DNA from: Verrucomicrobiota bacterium
GTDB taxonomy: Bacteria; Verrucomicrobiota; Verrucomicrobiia; Chthoniobacterales; UBA10450
Reading direction: 5' to 3'
Assembly (NCBI GenBank): GCA_003219925.1
Contig: QHQU01000007.1
Coordinates: 1 to 21,645, forward strand
Length of the DNA: 21,645 nt
Position numbers and translations under genes: made by a program. The notes beneath the pieces are model-generated. The model did not search any database, was not told the DNA's origin, and saw nothing but the letters and a program-made list of their open reading frames with translations. This document shows, piece after piece, positions 7,811 through 14,541 of this stretch; positions within the stretch are counted from its first letter, which is position 1; each line of letters starts with the position of its first letter.

Positions 7811-9213
7811 TGAAGAAGAACATCCTGACCGGCGCGGTCGCAGCCCGCGAATACATTCAGTTCTTTCGCGACCCGATTGGTTGCATGCGCACGTTGTATC
7901 GGCAGCGCGGAAAGCTGGTGGCACTTGGCCCGATTGCGTTTGGCGAACCCACCAAGTTGCACGTGCTTGCAATCGGACCGGAATTTAATCGGCAAGTTTT
8001 GGGCGATCCCGCGAAATTTCGCACTACTGGTCAATTCATTCACGGCCCGAAAAACTCCGCGCAACGCCGTATTCGCTTTGGTCTGACGCGGATGAACGGT
8101 CCGCAGCATAAGCAACAACGCCAACTCATCCTGCCGCCGTTCCATAAGAAAGCCGTCGCCGGTTATCACGATTTGATTGTTGCACTGGCACAGGAAATCA
8201 TTGGCCAGTGGAGGACGGGCCGGCGCGATGTTTACGCCGATATGCGCGCGCTCACGCTACGGATCGCGAGCGCCGTGCTATTCGGCCACGAAGCGAGCGA
8301 TGCTTATCGGATCGCACATTTGCTGGAAATTTGGGCGCGCCGAAACTTTTCCGGACCGGTCTGGTTCTTTCCGGTCAATATTCTCGGCACACCCTATCAC
8401 CGGTTGCTCAAGCATGCCGAGCGAGTAGAACGCGAGATTCTTGCATTGGTGGAGAAACGCCGGCGCGATTCCTCTGATCGCACTGATGTGCTTTCCCTCC
8501 TGATCCAGGCGCGTGATGATGAAAACCGTGGCATGACTGACACCGAGTTGGTCGGTCAGGCGACAATTCTTTTCGGAGCCAGTTTCGAAACCACCGCCAG
8601 CACGCTGACATGGACGGTTTTCCTTCTGGCACAACATCCCGCGATCATGGCGGAATTGATGGATGAACTTGATCGCGTGCTCGGTGGTAATGCGCCGACG
8701 CGCGATCAACTGGCGCAGCTTTCATTTCTCGACCGCGTTATCAAGGAAAGCATGCGTATTTTGCCACCGGTGCCGTTTACTATCCGCGCCGCGGATGACG
8801 ATGCTATCCCAATGGGATCGCTTACGCTCAGTCACGGCACCCGCGTGATTTGCAGCCATTTTCTCACCCATCATTTGCCGGAAATTTATCCGGAACCGGA
8901 AATCTTCCGTCCTGATCGCTGGCGAGACATTGATCCAACGCAGTATGAGTACATGCCTTTTAGCGCGGGGCCGCGCGCGTGCATAGGCGCGATGTTTGCG
9001 ATCCAGGTGCTGAAAATTTCGCTCGCGATCATGTTGCAAAAATTCCGCTTCACCGTGGCACGGGGCGCGCGCATCGATCGCGTTGTTCGCATCACCATGA
9101 ACCCGCGATATGGCATGCCGATGCTATTAACGAAGAACGATCGCCGTTTTCAGAGCAGCGAAGTGCGCGGTCAAATTCACCAGATGGTGAAGTTACCGTT
9201 GCAACAAGGGTAG
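7807..9213 (+). CDS. Cytochrome P450 monooxygenase
   Basis: Heme-thiolate oxygenase of 468 residues without an N-terminal membrane anchor, so probably soluble and served by separate redox partners. Seen in order: I-helix GASFETTAS (acid-alcohol pair Glu-Thr for oxygen activation), K-helix ExxR (E314-S-M-R317), the PDRW segment, and the heme loop FSAGPRACIG with the Cys ligand at 392. All essential residues are intact. Two Mets (7807, 7810) can start it; the first overlaps the stop of the upstream half-copy as ATGA. No ferredoxin, reductase or biosynthetic partner is adjacent, so the substrate cannot be guessed. A strong terminator follows directly after the stop codon. Confidence 0.95.
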   Translation: MMKKNILTGAVAAREYIQFFRDPIGCMRTLYRQRGKLVALGPIAFGEPTKLHVLAIGPEFNRQVLGDPAKFRTTGQFIHGPKNSAQRRIRFGLTRMNGPQHKQQRQLILPPFHKKAVAGYHDLIVALAQEIIGQWRTGRRDVYADMRALTLRIASAVLFGHEASDAYRIAHLLEIWARRNFSGPVWFFPVNILGTPYHRLLKHAERVEREILALVEKRRRDSSDRTDVLSLLIQARDDENRGMTDTELVGQATILFGASFETTASTLTWTVFLLAQHPAIMAELMDELDRVLGGNAPTRDQLAQLSFLDRVIKESMRILPPVPFTIRAADDDAIPMGSLTLSHGTRVICSHFLTHHLPEIYPEPEIFRPDRWRDIDPTQYEYMPFSAGPRACIGAMFAIQVLKISLAIMLQKFRFTVARGARIDRVVRITMNPRYGMPMLLTKNDRRFQSSEVRGQIHQMVKLPLQQG

Positions 9214-9243
9214 GGACGGATCTCCGAGCCGTCCCAATTTTTT
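9213..9243 (+). terminator. Rho-independent terminator after the P450
   Basis: GGGACGG (9213-9219) pairs with CCGTCCC (9229-9235), with two further inner pairs, followed by AATTTTTT (9236-9243). It overlaps the last base of the TAG stop codon. A second perfect hairpin, ACGCCC-CCC-GGGCGT (9245-9259), follows at once. In translation this stem reads GTDLRAVP, which I recall from many spurious ORFs, so the stem itself may be a dispersed repeat serving as terminator. Confidence 0.8.
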
Positions 9244-9301
9244 GACGCCCCCCGGGCGTGTCCTTCCCTTGGTAGGATGCCGATGCAACTCTGGCCGCCC
9301 T

Positions 9302-9324
9302 GCACCAGTCGCTCACTCTGGTGC
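9302..9324. terminator. Perfect 7-bp hairpin across the stop of the 78-residue gene
   Basis: GCACCAG (9302-9308) and CTGGTGC (9318-9324) pair around a 9-nt loop containing the minus-strand TGA (9313-9315). There is no U-tract on the minus strand. It may be a weak 3'-end structure or chance. Confidence 0.3.
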
Positions 9325-9549
9325 GAACCATTCGGCGAAGGCATCCCAGCTTCGTTGTTGCGAGAGCTTTCCTTTGTGCGGACGCCATCGCAAACCGCCG
9401 ACGCTAATTGTGAGAGTGCCAAGCTTTCGCCGATTCTTTTTCCACTTCTCCCACACTTCAAACTTCACGCCGGGTTTCCCTACCGCCACGTGTTCCTTCA
9501 TCGTTGCCGAAACCCATTTGGTGGGGCGACCCTGCTGGCGACCTTTCAT
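9313..9549 (-). CDS. Small basic hypothetical protein, 78 residues
   Basis: Function unknown. The protein is rich in Lys, Arg and Trp: it opens MKGRQQGRPTKWVSATM and contains VWEKWKKNRRKLGTLTISVG and GGLRWRP, ending near SWDAFAEWFAPE. The alternating strand pattern LGTLTISVGGLRWRP with terminal W/F residues looks like a real small beta-rich fold, and I recall similar short proteins in Verrucomicrobia and Planctomycetes. An in-frame TGA lies three codons before the ATG, fixing the start region; no Shine-Dalgarno site is obvious. It stands alone between the P450 and obg, convergent with the P450. Its stop codon falls in the loop of a 7-bp hairpin (9302-9324). The overlapping plus-strand frames look Cys/Pro/Ser-rich and unnatural, so I prefer this strand. 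Confidence 0.6.
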   Translation of the reverse strand: MKGRQQGRPTKWVSATMKEHVAVGKPGVKFEVWEKWKKNRRKLGTLTISVGGLRWRPHKGKLSQQRSWDAFAEWFAPE

Positions 9550-9728
9550 AACTGTTCAGTGACCAAGGGAGCTAACGATAAACAGGATGTAAATAGCAAC
9601 CAAATTCGACGGACCGAGAGTGGCTTGTTGCCGCCGTAAAAGCGTCTAGCCCAGAAACCCATGGTTGAATCGTGATGGTAGAGCAACCGTTCGTAGTGCC
9701 CGAGATCGAGATCCGTCTCCGCGCCGCT

Positions 9729-9761
9729 GCGAGGTGCCTCGCTTGCGCTCGAGATGACGGG
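9729..9761. repeat. Short intergenic repeat, copy 2, with small hairpin
   Basis: Hairpin GCGAGG-TG-CCTCGC (9729-9742) runs into GCTTGCGCTCGAGATGACGG (9741-9760), the partner of the 1185-1204 repeat. The gap 9550-9786 otherwise shows no gene; it presumably includes the obg promoter, but I see no convincing -35/-10 pair. Confidence 0.45.
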
Positions 9762-9786
9762 GCAGGGATGACACGGGGGATTCACG

Positions 9787-10965
9787 GTGGCAGTGTCTCA
9801 CGTCGTGTTTGTCGATCGCATCAAAATTTTTGCGCAGGCCGGAAAGGGCGGACGGGGGTGTGTCAGTTTTCGGCGCGAAAAATTCGTTCCCAAGGGGGGA
9901 CCGGATGGGGGTGACGGCGGACGCGGCGGCGATATTATCCTGCAGGCTGATCAACACATGGACCATCTTGCTCATCTTTTCTATGAGCCTATTATCAAGG
10001 CGAAAAGCGGCGGACACGGGCGCGGTAAAAAAATGCACGGCAAAAATGCGCCGCACAAAATCGTAAAGGTTCCGGTTGGAACGATGATTTATCAATTGCG
10101 GAATGTGGATGGCGGAGGGCGGATTGAAGACGAGCAACCAGATGATGCAATTCCTGGCCTCGAAGGTTCGATCGATGGCAGTGAAATTAGCGAACAACCA
10201 CGTGGTTCCACAGAAGAACACTCCAGGATCGAGCTCCTCGCCGATCTCACCCGCGATGGCCAGGAGTTTCTCCTCTGCAAAGGTGGCGCGGGCGGCAAAG
10301 GTAACGTGCATTTCAAAAGCTCGCGCAATCGCGCGCCGCGCGAATACACGGAAGGCGGCGAGGGCGAAGGCGGTCACTTTCTTTTCGAGTTGCGTTCTAT
10401 CGCAGACGCAGCGCTGGTCGGTTATCCCAACGCCGGGAAATCAACATTGATCCAGCGGATCTCCGCTGCCCGGTCCAAGATCGCGCCTTATCCATTTACC
10501 ACCTTGCATCCGGTTATTGGGATAGTGGAGCTTGGCGATTATCAGCGTGCAACCGTTGCAGATATTCCTGGTTTAATCGAAGGGGCGCATCGCAATCTTG
10601 GACTCGGTCATGATTTTCTCCGGCATGTTACGAGGTGCGGTTTATTGCTTTTTGTTCTCGATATGGCGGGGAGCGAAGGGCGAAGTCCAATCGCTGATCT
10701 CGAATCGCTCCGCCGCGAAATCCATCTCTATGCTCCGCGTTTGTCGGAGCGGTCATGGTTTATTATCGCTAACAAGATGGATCTTCCAGAGGCGGAGGAA
10801 AATTTGCGCGATTTCAAAAAACGCTTTCCCCAGCGCACCATTGTCGTAATCTCAGCAAAGGAGGGACGCGGAATTAACGAGCTTAAACGATTACTCAAGG
10901 AATGGATGGATCAGCACTCAGAGCTTGTAACCGGTCAGTCTCCGGCCGGGGGCCGGACAGATTAA
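9787..10965 (+). CDS. obgE: Obg/CgtA GTPase
   Basis: Essential GTPase that binds the 50S ribosomal subunit in late assembly and stress signalling. The Gly-rich Obg domain is clear (CVSFRREKFVPKGGPDGGDG), then the G domain: P-loop GYPNAGKST (212-220), DIPGLIEGAHRNLGLGHDFLRH with the Obg-type switch region, NKMD (329-332) and SAK (356-358). It has 392 residues. No C-terminal OCT domain is present. Start: GTG 9787 has GGGGG about 8 nt upstream, but a second GTG at 9805 would give MFVDRIKIF, the usual Obg beginning; both are possible. Oddity: about 42 extra residues (106-148), acidic and low-complexity, interrupt the Obg domain where most homologues go straight from VVYD to LADL. obg is normally near rplU/rpmA; those are not seen here. 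The GT4 gene follows after 12 nt. Confidence 0.95.
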   Translation: MAVSHVVFVDRIKIFAQAGKGGRGCVSFRREKFVPKGGPDGGDGGRGGDIILQADQHMDHLAHLFYEPIIKAKSGGHGRGKKMHGKNAPHKIVKVPVGTMIYQLRNVDGGGRIEDEQPDDAIPGLEGSIDGSEISEQPRGSTEEHSRIELLADLTRDGQEFLLCKGGAGGKGNVHFKSSRNRAPREYTEGGEGEGGHFLFELRSIADAALVGYPNAGKSTLIQRISAARSKIAPYPFTTLHPVIGIVELGDYQRATVADIPGLIEGAHRNLGLGHDFLRHVTRCGLLLFVLDMAGSEGRSPIADLESLRREIHLYAPRLSERSWFIIANKMDLPEAEENLRDFKKRFPQRTIVVISAKEGRGINELKRLLKEWMDQHSELVTGQSPAGGRTD

Positions 10966-10977
10966 CCATTAGACAAG

Positions 10978-12231
10978 ATGCAGGACTTCGAACACAGTCA
11001 GCGGTTTCGCATGGCTCGACTTACTGTTGCTAGTTATTGCACTACCTTTTTGAAGCCGGAAATGCTGCACATTTACCGGCAGGTTACTTCTTTGCGGCGA
11101 ACGCATACCTTCGTCATGACGAAGAGGATCGAACACCCCAGGCGTTTCCCCTTTGATGACATCGAACTAATTCCGCGGCCGCATCGGAATTTACTCCGCC
11201 ACGGCTGGATGAAATTCGTCGAGCGCCGGCCGCCACTGATTTATCGGGGTGAGTATCAGATGCTGGTTTCGATTCTTGCTCTGCGCGGGGCCGACATGAT
11301 GCACATTTATTTCGGACACACCGGAGTGCATCTATTGCCCTTCATTAGGGAATGGAACAAACCGTGCCTGGTTTCGTTTCACGGCGCCGATGTTGCGATC
11401 AAGCAGGATGTTGAAAATTATCTAAAAAAATTGCGCGTTCTCTTCGATTCCGTCGCGGTCGTTCTGGCTCGATCGCAATCGCTGGCTGATCGCTTGATCA
11501 AATTTGGTTGCCCGCCGGAAAAGATTCGAATTAATCGCACCGGAATTCCGCTCCACCAATTCTCCCCGGTGCCGCGGGAATTTCCTACCGACGGCCACTG
11601 GCAAATCATGCAAGCCTGCCGGTTGATCGAGAAGAAAGGCGTCGGATCGGCCATTCGTGCCTTTGCGATCTTTGCGCGGGAATTTCCCAAAGCCGAATTC
11701 ATCATCGCGGGCAAGGGGCCGCTGCAACCGGAATTGCAAGGGCTCGCGCAAAAGCTCGGCGTCGCTAGGAAAGTGCATTTCTGCGGTTTTCTCAGCCAAT
11801 CGGATCTACGCCATCTTTACGGACGCGCGCATATTTTCATTCATCCGAGCGAAACGCCACCTGACGAAAATCAGGAAGGAGTGCCGAATTCCATTCTCGA
11901 GGCGATGGCGACTGGCCTGCCGATAATTGCGACGCGGCATGGTGGCATCCCCGAAGCAGTCACGGAAAATCTCAATGGATTTCTGAGCGACGAGCGCGAT
12001 ATCAAAAGCCTCGGCCGTTCCATGGTAGCGCTAGCAAACTCACCGGAATTATATGCGCGTTTTAGTGCGGCGGCGCGCCTGGCCGTGGCAGAAAATTTCG
12101 ATCAGGAAATAACGAACCGGGAACTCGAACGCATTTACGAAGAAGTCTGTGATTCGGGGGTGGCGCAGGAATCGAAGCGTGGCGAAGTGGCGTTGCCTGC
12201 ACCGCTGATCGAAAGCGCAGTGGCGAAATAA
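10978..12231 (+). CDS. GT4-family glycosyltransferase (GT-B fold)
   Basis: Retaining glycosyltransferase of 417 residues with unknown donor and acceptor; likely in exopolysaccharide, LPS core or glycolipid assembly. The N-terminal half shows MMHIYFGHTGVHLLPFI and VSFHGAD (acceptor side). The C-terminal half has MQACRLIEKKG, FIIAGKGPLQ, and PSETPPDENQEGVPNSILEA (donor-binding region with the conserved EX7E-like acid pair), then GLPIIATRHGGIPEAV. This C-terminal PxE...EGVPNxxLEAMA pattern is characteristic of WcaL/AmsK-like colanic acid-type transferases. A second Met at 11011 (MARLTVASYCTTF) is a possible start, since family members usually begin at that strand. It is 12 nt after obg and probably co-transcribed. 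The tail after about residue 390 is unconserved-looking. Confidence 0.88.
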   Translation: MQDFEHSQRFRMARLTVASYCTTFLKPEMLHIYRQVTSLRRTHTFVMTKRIEHPRRFPFDDIELIPRPHRNLLRHGWMKFVERRPPLIYRGEYQMLVSILALRGADMMHIYFGHTGVHLLPFIREWNKPCLVSFHGADVAIKQDVENYLKKLRVLFDSVAVVLARSQSLADRLIKFGCPPEKIRINRTGIPLHQFSPVPREFPTDGHWQIMQACRLIEKKGVGSAIRAFAIFAREFPKAEFIIAGKGPLQPELQGLAQKLGVARKVHFCGFLSQSDLRHLYGRAHIFIHPSETPPDENQEGVPNSILEAMATGLPIIATRHGGIPEAVTENLNGFLSDERDIKSLGRSMVALANSPELYARFSAAARLAVAENFDQEITNRELERIYEEVCDSGVAQESKRGEVALPAPLIESAVAK

Positions 12232-12232
12232 C

Positions 12233-12261
12233 TTGTCATCCGCAGAAAAGAAGCTTTGATA
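12233..12261 (+). promoter_or_regulatory. Possible sigma70-like promoter of the atp operon
   Basis: TTGTCA (12233-12238, five of six consensus -35 positions) is followed after 17 nt by TTGATA (12256-12261), a poor -10. It lies 93 nt before the atpB ATG, just after the glycosyltransferase stop. The spacing is right but the -10 is weak, and read-through from upstream is equally possible. Confidence 0.25.
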
Positions 12262-12353
12262 AGCGCCGCAAGCGCCCCAGGGTTGAGTGCGGGATCGTCA
12301 AGGCTGGTCCTCCTCCAGGCAAATCGGGTTTTCGTTTGCTCAAATCGCACTCA

Positions 12354-13259
12354 ATGTTTTCGCATCGCTATTTTTTTCGAACCAGGCTAGTTGCTCTTTG
12401 CGCGCTTGGAGCTCTGCTCGCGCCGGTAGCGGCGCTAGCGGCCGAACCAGCCGAACACGAAACGCTCTCCCTCAAGGCGGCGCCTCTTTTTCAGATCGGG
12501 AAATTTTCGGTTACGAATTCGATGCTTGTCTCGTGGATTGTCGCGCTGGCGGTGATCCTCTTCGCGCAGATCGCCACCCGAAATATCAAAACCGTCCCCA
12601 GCGGAGTGCAAAACTTTTGGGAATGGCTGGTGGAAAGTCTCTACAATTTTCTTGAGTCAATCATCGGACATGAGCTGGTAAAGAAAACCTTCTGGTTTTT
12701 CGCCACCATTTTCATTTTTATCCTGTTTACCAACTGGGCGGGACTGATTCCAGGGGTCGGGACCGTGGGTTGGGGACATGTCGATCCGGCGAGCGGCGCC
12801 TTTCGCATTGATCGCCCCTTGTTCCGCGGAGCCAACGCCGATCTCAACATGACTTCGGCCATGGCCATTATTTTCTTTGCTCTCTGGCTTATCTGGGCAC
12901 TTCAGGCGAATGGTATCGGAGGATTCCTGATGCACCTGTTCGGACCGAAAGGCGAGACTTCCGGCGTCCTTAAAATACTGATGGTCGTCGTCTTCTTCCT
13001 GGTCGGTTGGCTGGAAATCATCTCGATTTTGTTTCGGCCGATTTCGCTCAGCTTCCGTCTGTTCGGGAATATTTTTGCCGGCGAAAGCATTCTCGACGCC
13101 ATGTCGCACATGGTGCCAGCGTTGGCCTGGTTAATTCCAATTCCGTTCTACTTTTTGGAGATCCTGGTGGGGTTCGTCCAGGCCCTGGTCTTTATGTTGT
13201 TGACCGCTATTTTCACACTCTTGATTGCGCAACACAGTCCGGGGGAGGAAGTGCATTGA
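12354..13259 (+). CDS. atpB: ATP synthase F0 subunit a
   Basis: Membrane stator subunit forming the proton half-channels against the c-ring. From ATG 12354 it has 301 residues: a basic start, a hydrophobic segment ending in Ala residues (about 10-30) that looks like a signal peptide and is common in verrucomicrobial-type long subunit a, then five or six membrane helices. The essential Arg lies in LSFRLFGNIFAGE (R235, matching E. coli R210). An in-frame TTG at 12336 would add six residues. No Shine-Dalgarno site is visible for either. First gene of a complete BEFHAGDC operon; no atpI precedes it. Gap to atpE is 48 nt. Confidence 0.96.
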   Translation: MFSHRYFFRTRLVALCALGALLAPVAALAAEPAEHETLSLKAAPLFQIGKFSVTNSMLVSWIVALAVILFAQIATRNIKTVPSGVQNFWEWLVESLYNFLESIIGHELVKKTFWFFATIFIFILFTNWAGLIPGVGTVGWGHVDPASGAFRIDRPLFRGANADLNMTSAMAIIFFALWLIWALQANGIGGFLMHLFGPKGETSGVLKILMVVVFFLVGWLEIISILFRPISLSFRLFGNIFAGESILDAMSHMVPALAWLIPIPFYFLEILVGFVQALVFMLLTAIFTLLIAQHSPGEEVH

Positions 13260-13307
13260 AATTTCGGCGATCAGAAAGTAAATCGCCAAAACCTAACAAG
13301 AAAAACT

Positions 13308-13520
13308 ATGATACTACCACTACTGGCAGAAATTAACGGAAGCATTCACGTCGGCCTCGCCGCCATGGGTGTTGGAATAGGCATTGGTCTCACCGGATTA
13401 GGCATGACGACCGCGGTTGGTCGTAACCCAGGTGCTTTCACGCCTGTCCTGGTCCACGCCATTTTGGCGATCGCCTTGACGGAAGCGATCGTCTTCTACG
13501 CCCTCTACCTGGTCCGCTAA
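13308..13520 (+). CDS. atpE: ATP synthase F0 subunit c
   Basis: The 70-residue hairpin proteolipid forming the rotor ring. Helix 1 holds the Gly repeat GVGIGIGLTGLG that packs the ring; the polar loop is GRNP (R39, N40, P41), which contacts gamma and epsilon; helix 2 has the ion-binding carboxylate E59 (ALTEAIVFY). The residue after Glu is Ala, not Ser/Thr, and no Gln partner is apparent in helix 1, which points to proton rather than Na+ coupling (inference from known Na+ motifs). Helix 1 carries a loop-proximal MTTAVGRNPGAF unlike the usual EAIGRNPEA. The 50 nt to atpF contain no gene. Confidence 0.95.
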   Translation: MILPLLAEINGSIHVGLAAMGVGIGIGLTGLGMTTAVGRNPGAFTPVLVHAILAIALTEAIVFYALYLVR

Positions 13521-13570
13521 ATAAAAAAAGCAGCCGGCGGCGTTTAGCTAATCCGGTTGAAGACTAAATT

Positions 13571-14116
13571 ATGGCCCTACTATTTCTCGCAACCACCGGT
13601 AGCGTTATGGATACGGTGCGCGATACCGCCGACACCTTCGGATGGGATCCGAGGTTGTTCTTTTCGCAGGTAATTAGCTTCATTATCGTCGCCTTGCTAT
13701 TGAAACGCTTCGCCTACAAACCGATTCTCAATGTGCTCCAGCAACGTCGAGAGCAAATTGCGCAAGCGCATTTGAATGCGGAGAAGATCAAGCAACAACT
13801 AGCCGAGGCGGAGCAGCGTCATGCCGAGATTCTGGCGAAAGCCAATGCCGAAGCGCAAAAGATGATCGAGGAAGCGCGCACCAGCGCCGCGCATCTGTCC
13901 GACCGCAAACAACAGGAAGCTATCGCGGCGGCGGAGCAGATCCTGGCCAAGGCGCGCGAAGCCAGTGCGATTGAGCATGAGCGCACAATGACGCAACTGA
14001 AACGCGAATTAGGCAGATTGGTGGTGGAGACAACGGCGAAGGTGAGTGGCAAAATTTTGACACCGGATGATCAGCGACGTCTGCAAGAGGAAGCGGCGCG
14101 CACTCTCTCCGCCTAG
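13571..14116 (+). CDS. atpF: ATP synthase F0 subunit b
   Basis: Peripheral-stalk subunit tying F0 to F1. It has 181 residues: about 28 N-terminal residues (periplasmic side), one membrane helix around SQVISFIIVALLLKRF (about 33-48), then a long charged Ala/Glu/Gln/Lys-rich coiled coil (about 55-165), as expected. The YKPI segment directly after the helix is a family landmark. Stop to atpH start is 16 nt. Only one b-type gene is present, so the stalk is presumably a homodimer. Confidence 0.95.
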   Translation: MALLFLATTGSVMDTVRDTADTFGWDPRLFFSQVISFIIVALLLKRFAYKPILNVLQQRREQIAQAHLNAEKIKQQLAEAEQRHAEILAKANAEAQKMIEEARTSAAHLSDRKQQEAIAAAEQILAKAREASAIEHERTMTQLKRELGRLVVETTAKVSGKILTPDDQRRLQEEAARTLSA

Positions 14117-14132
14117 ACCAAGAACAAACACA

Positions 14133-14525
14133 ATGCAGGTCAAAAAGGAAGTCAGGCAAATCGCGCGAGAAATGTTGCGGGCGAGTTTCACCGATGGCCA
14201 GCTGGATCGCGGGCGGGTCGCATCGGTGGTCGATTCCATTTTGGCGAAAAAGCCGCGAAACTATCTCAAGATCCTTGAATATTATAAGCGGTTGCTTCGC
14301 CTCGAGGCAGAGAAGCGTCATGCCCGAATCGAGACCGCGACGGCATTGGAACCGCAGATCACCTCGCAAATTTCCCTTAATCTGGCGAGGCGCTACGGCA
14401 CCGATTTAACCACGGAGTTTGCCATTAACCAGGCGTTGCTTGGCGGCATGCGAATTCGCGTGGGGAGCGACGTTTGGGATAGCAGTATCCGTAATCGCCT
14501 GGAAAGACTTCAGCAACAACTTTGA
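14133..14525 (+). CDS. atpH: ATP synthase F1 subunit delta, short form
   Basis: Caps the alpha3beta3 head and binds the b stalk. From ATG 14133 it has 130 residues, against about 175-180 in most bacteria. The C-terminal signature GGMRIRVGSDVWDSSI (104-119) followed by RNRLERLQQQL is unmistakable. The N-terminal helical bundle that grips alpha is compressed to about 65 residues, so 40-50 residues are missing there. The frame is open upstream to 14067 within atpF, but that extra stretch is Arg/Pro-rich and overlaps atpF coding sequence, so it is not a lost N-terminus. Position between atpF and atpA and the 16-nt gaps fit the operon. Confidence 0.92.
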   Translation: MQVKKEVRQIAREMLRASFTDGQLDRGRVASVVDSILAKKPRNYLKILEYYKRLLRLEAEKRHARIETATALEPQITSQISLNLARRYGTDLTTEFAINQALLGGMRIRVGSDVWDSSIRNRLERLQQQL

Positions 14526-14541
14526 AATTACCTAACGAGAT

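Noticed and set aside
9242..9562. Plus-strand frame of 106 codons opposite the small basic protein
   Set aside because: Cys/Pro/Ser-rich, no family resemblance, overlaps the terminator tail; the minus-strand frame is more protein-like.
9546..9785. Minus-strand frame of 79 codons in the gap before obg
   Set aside because: It runs through the short intergenic repeat and has no recognisable domain; composition suggests non-coding DNA.
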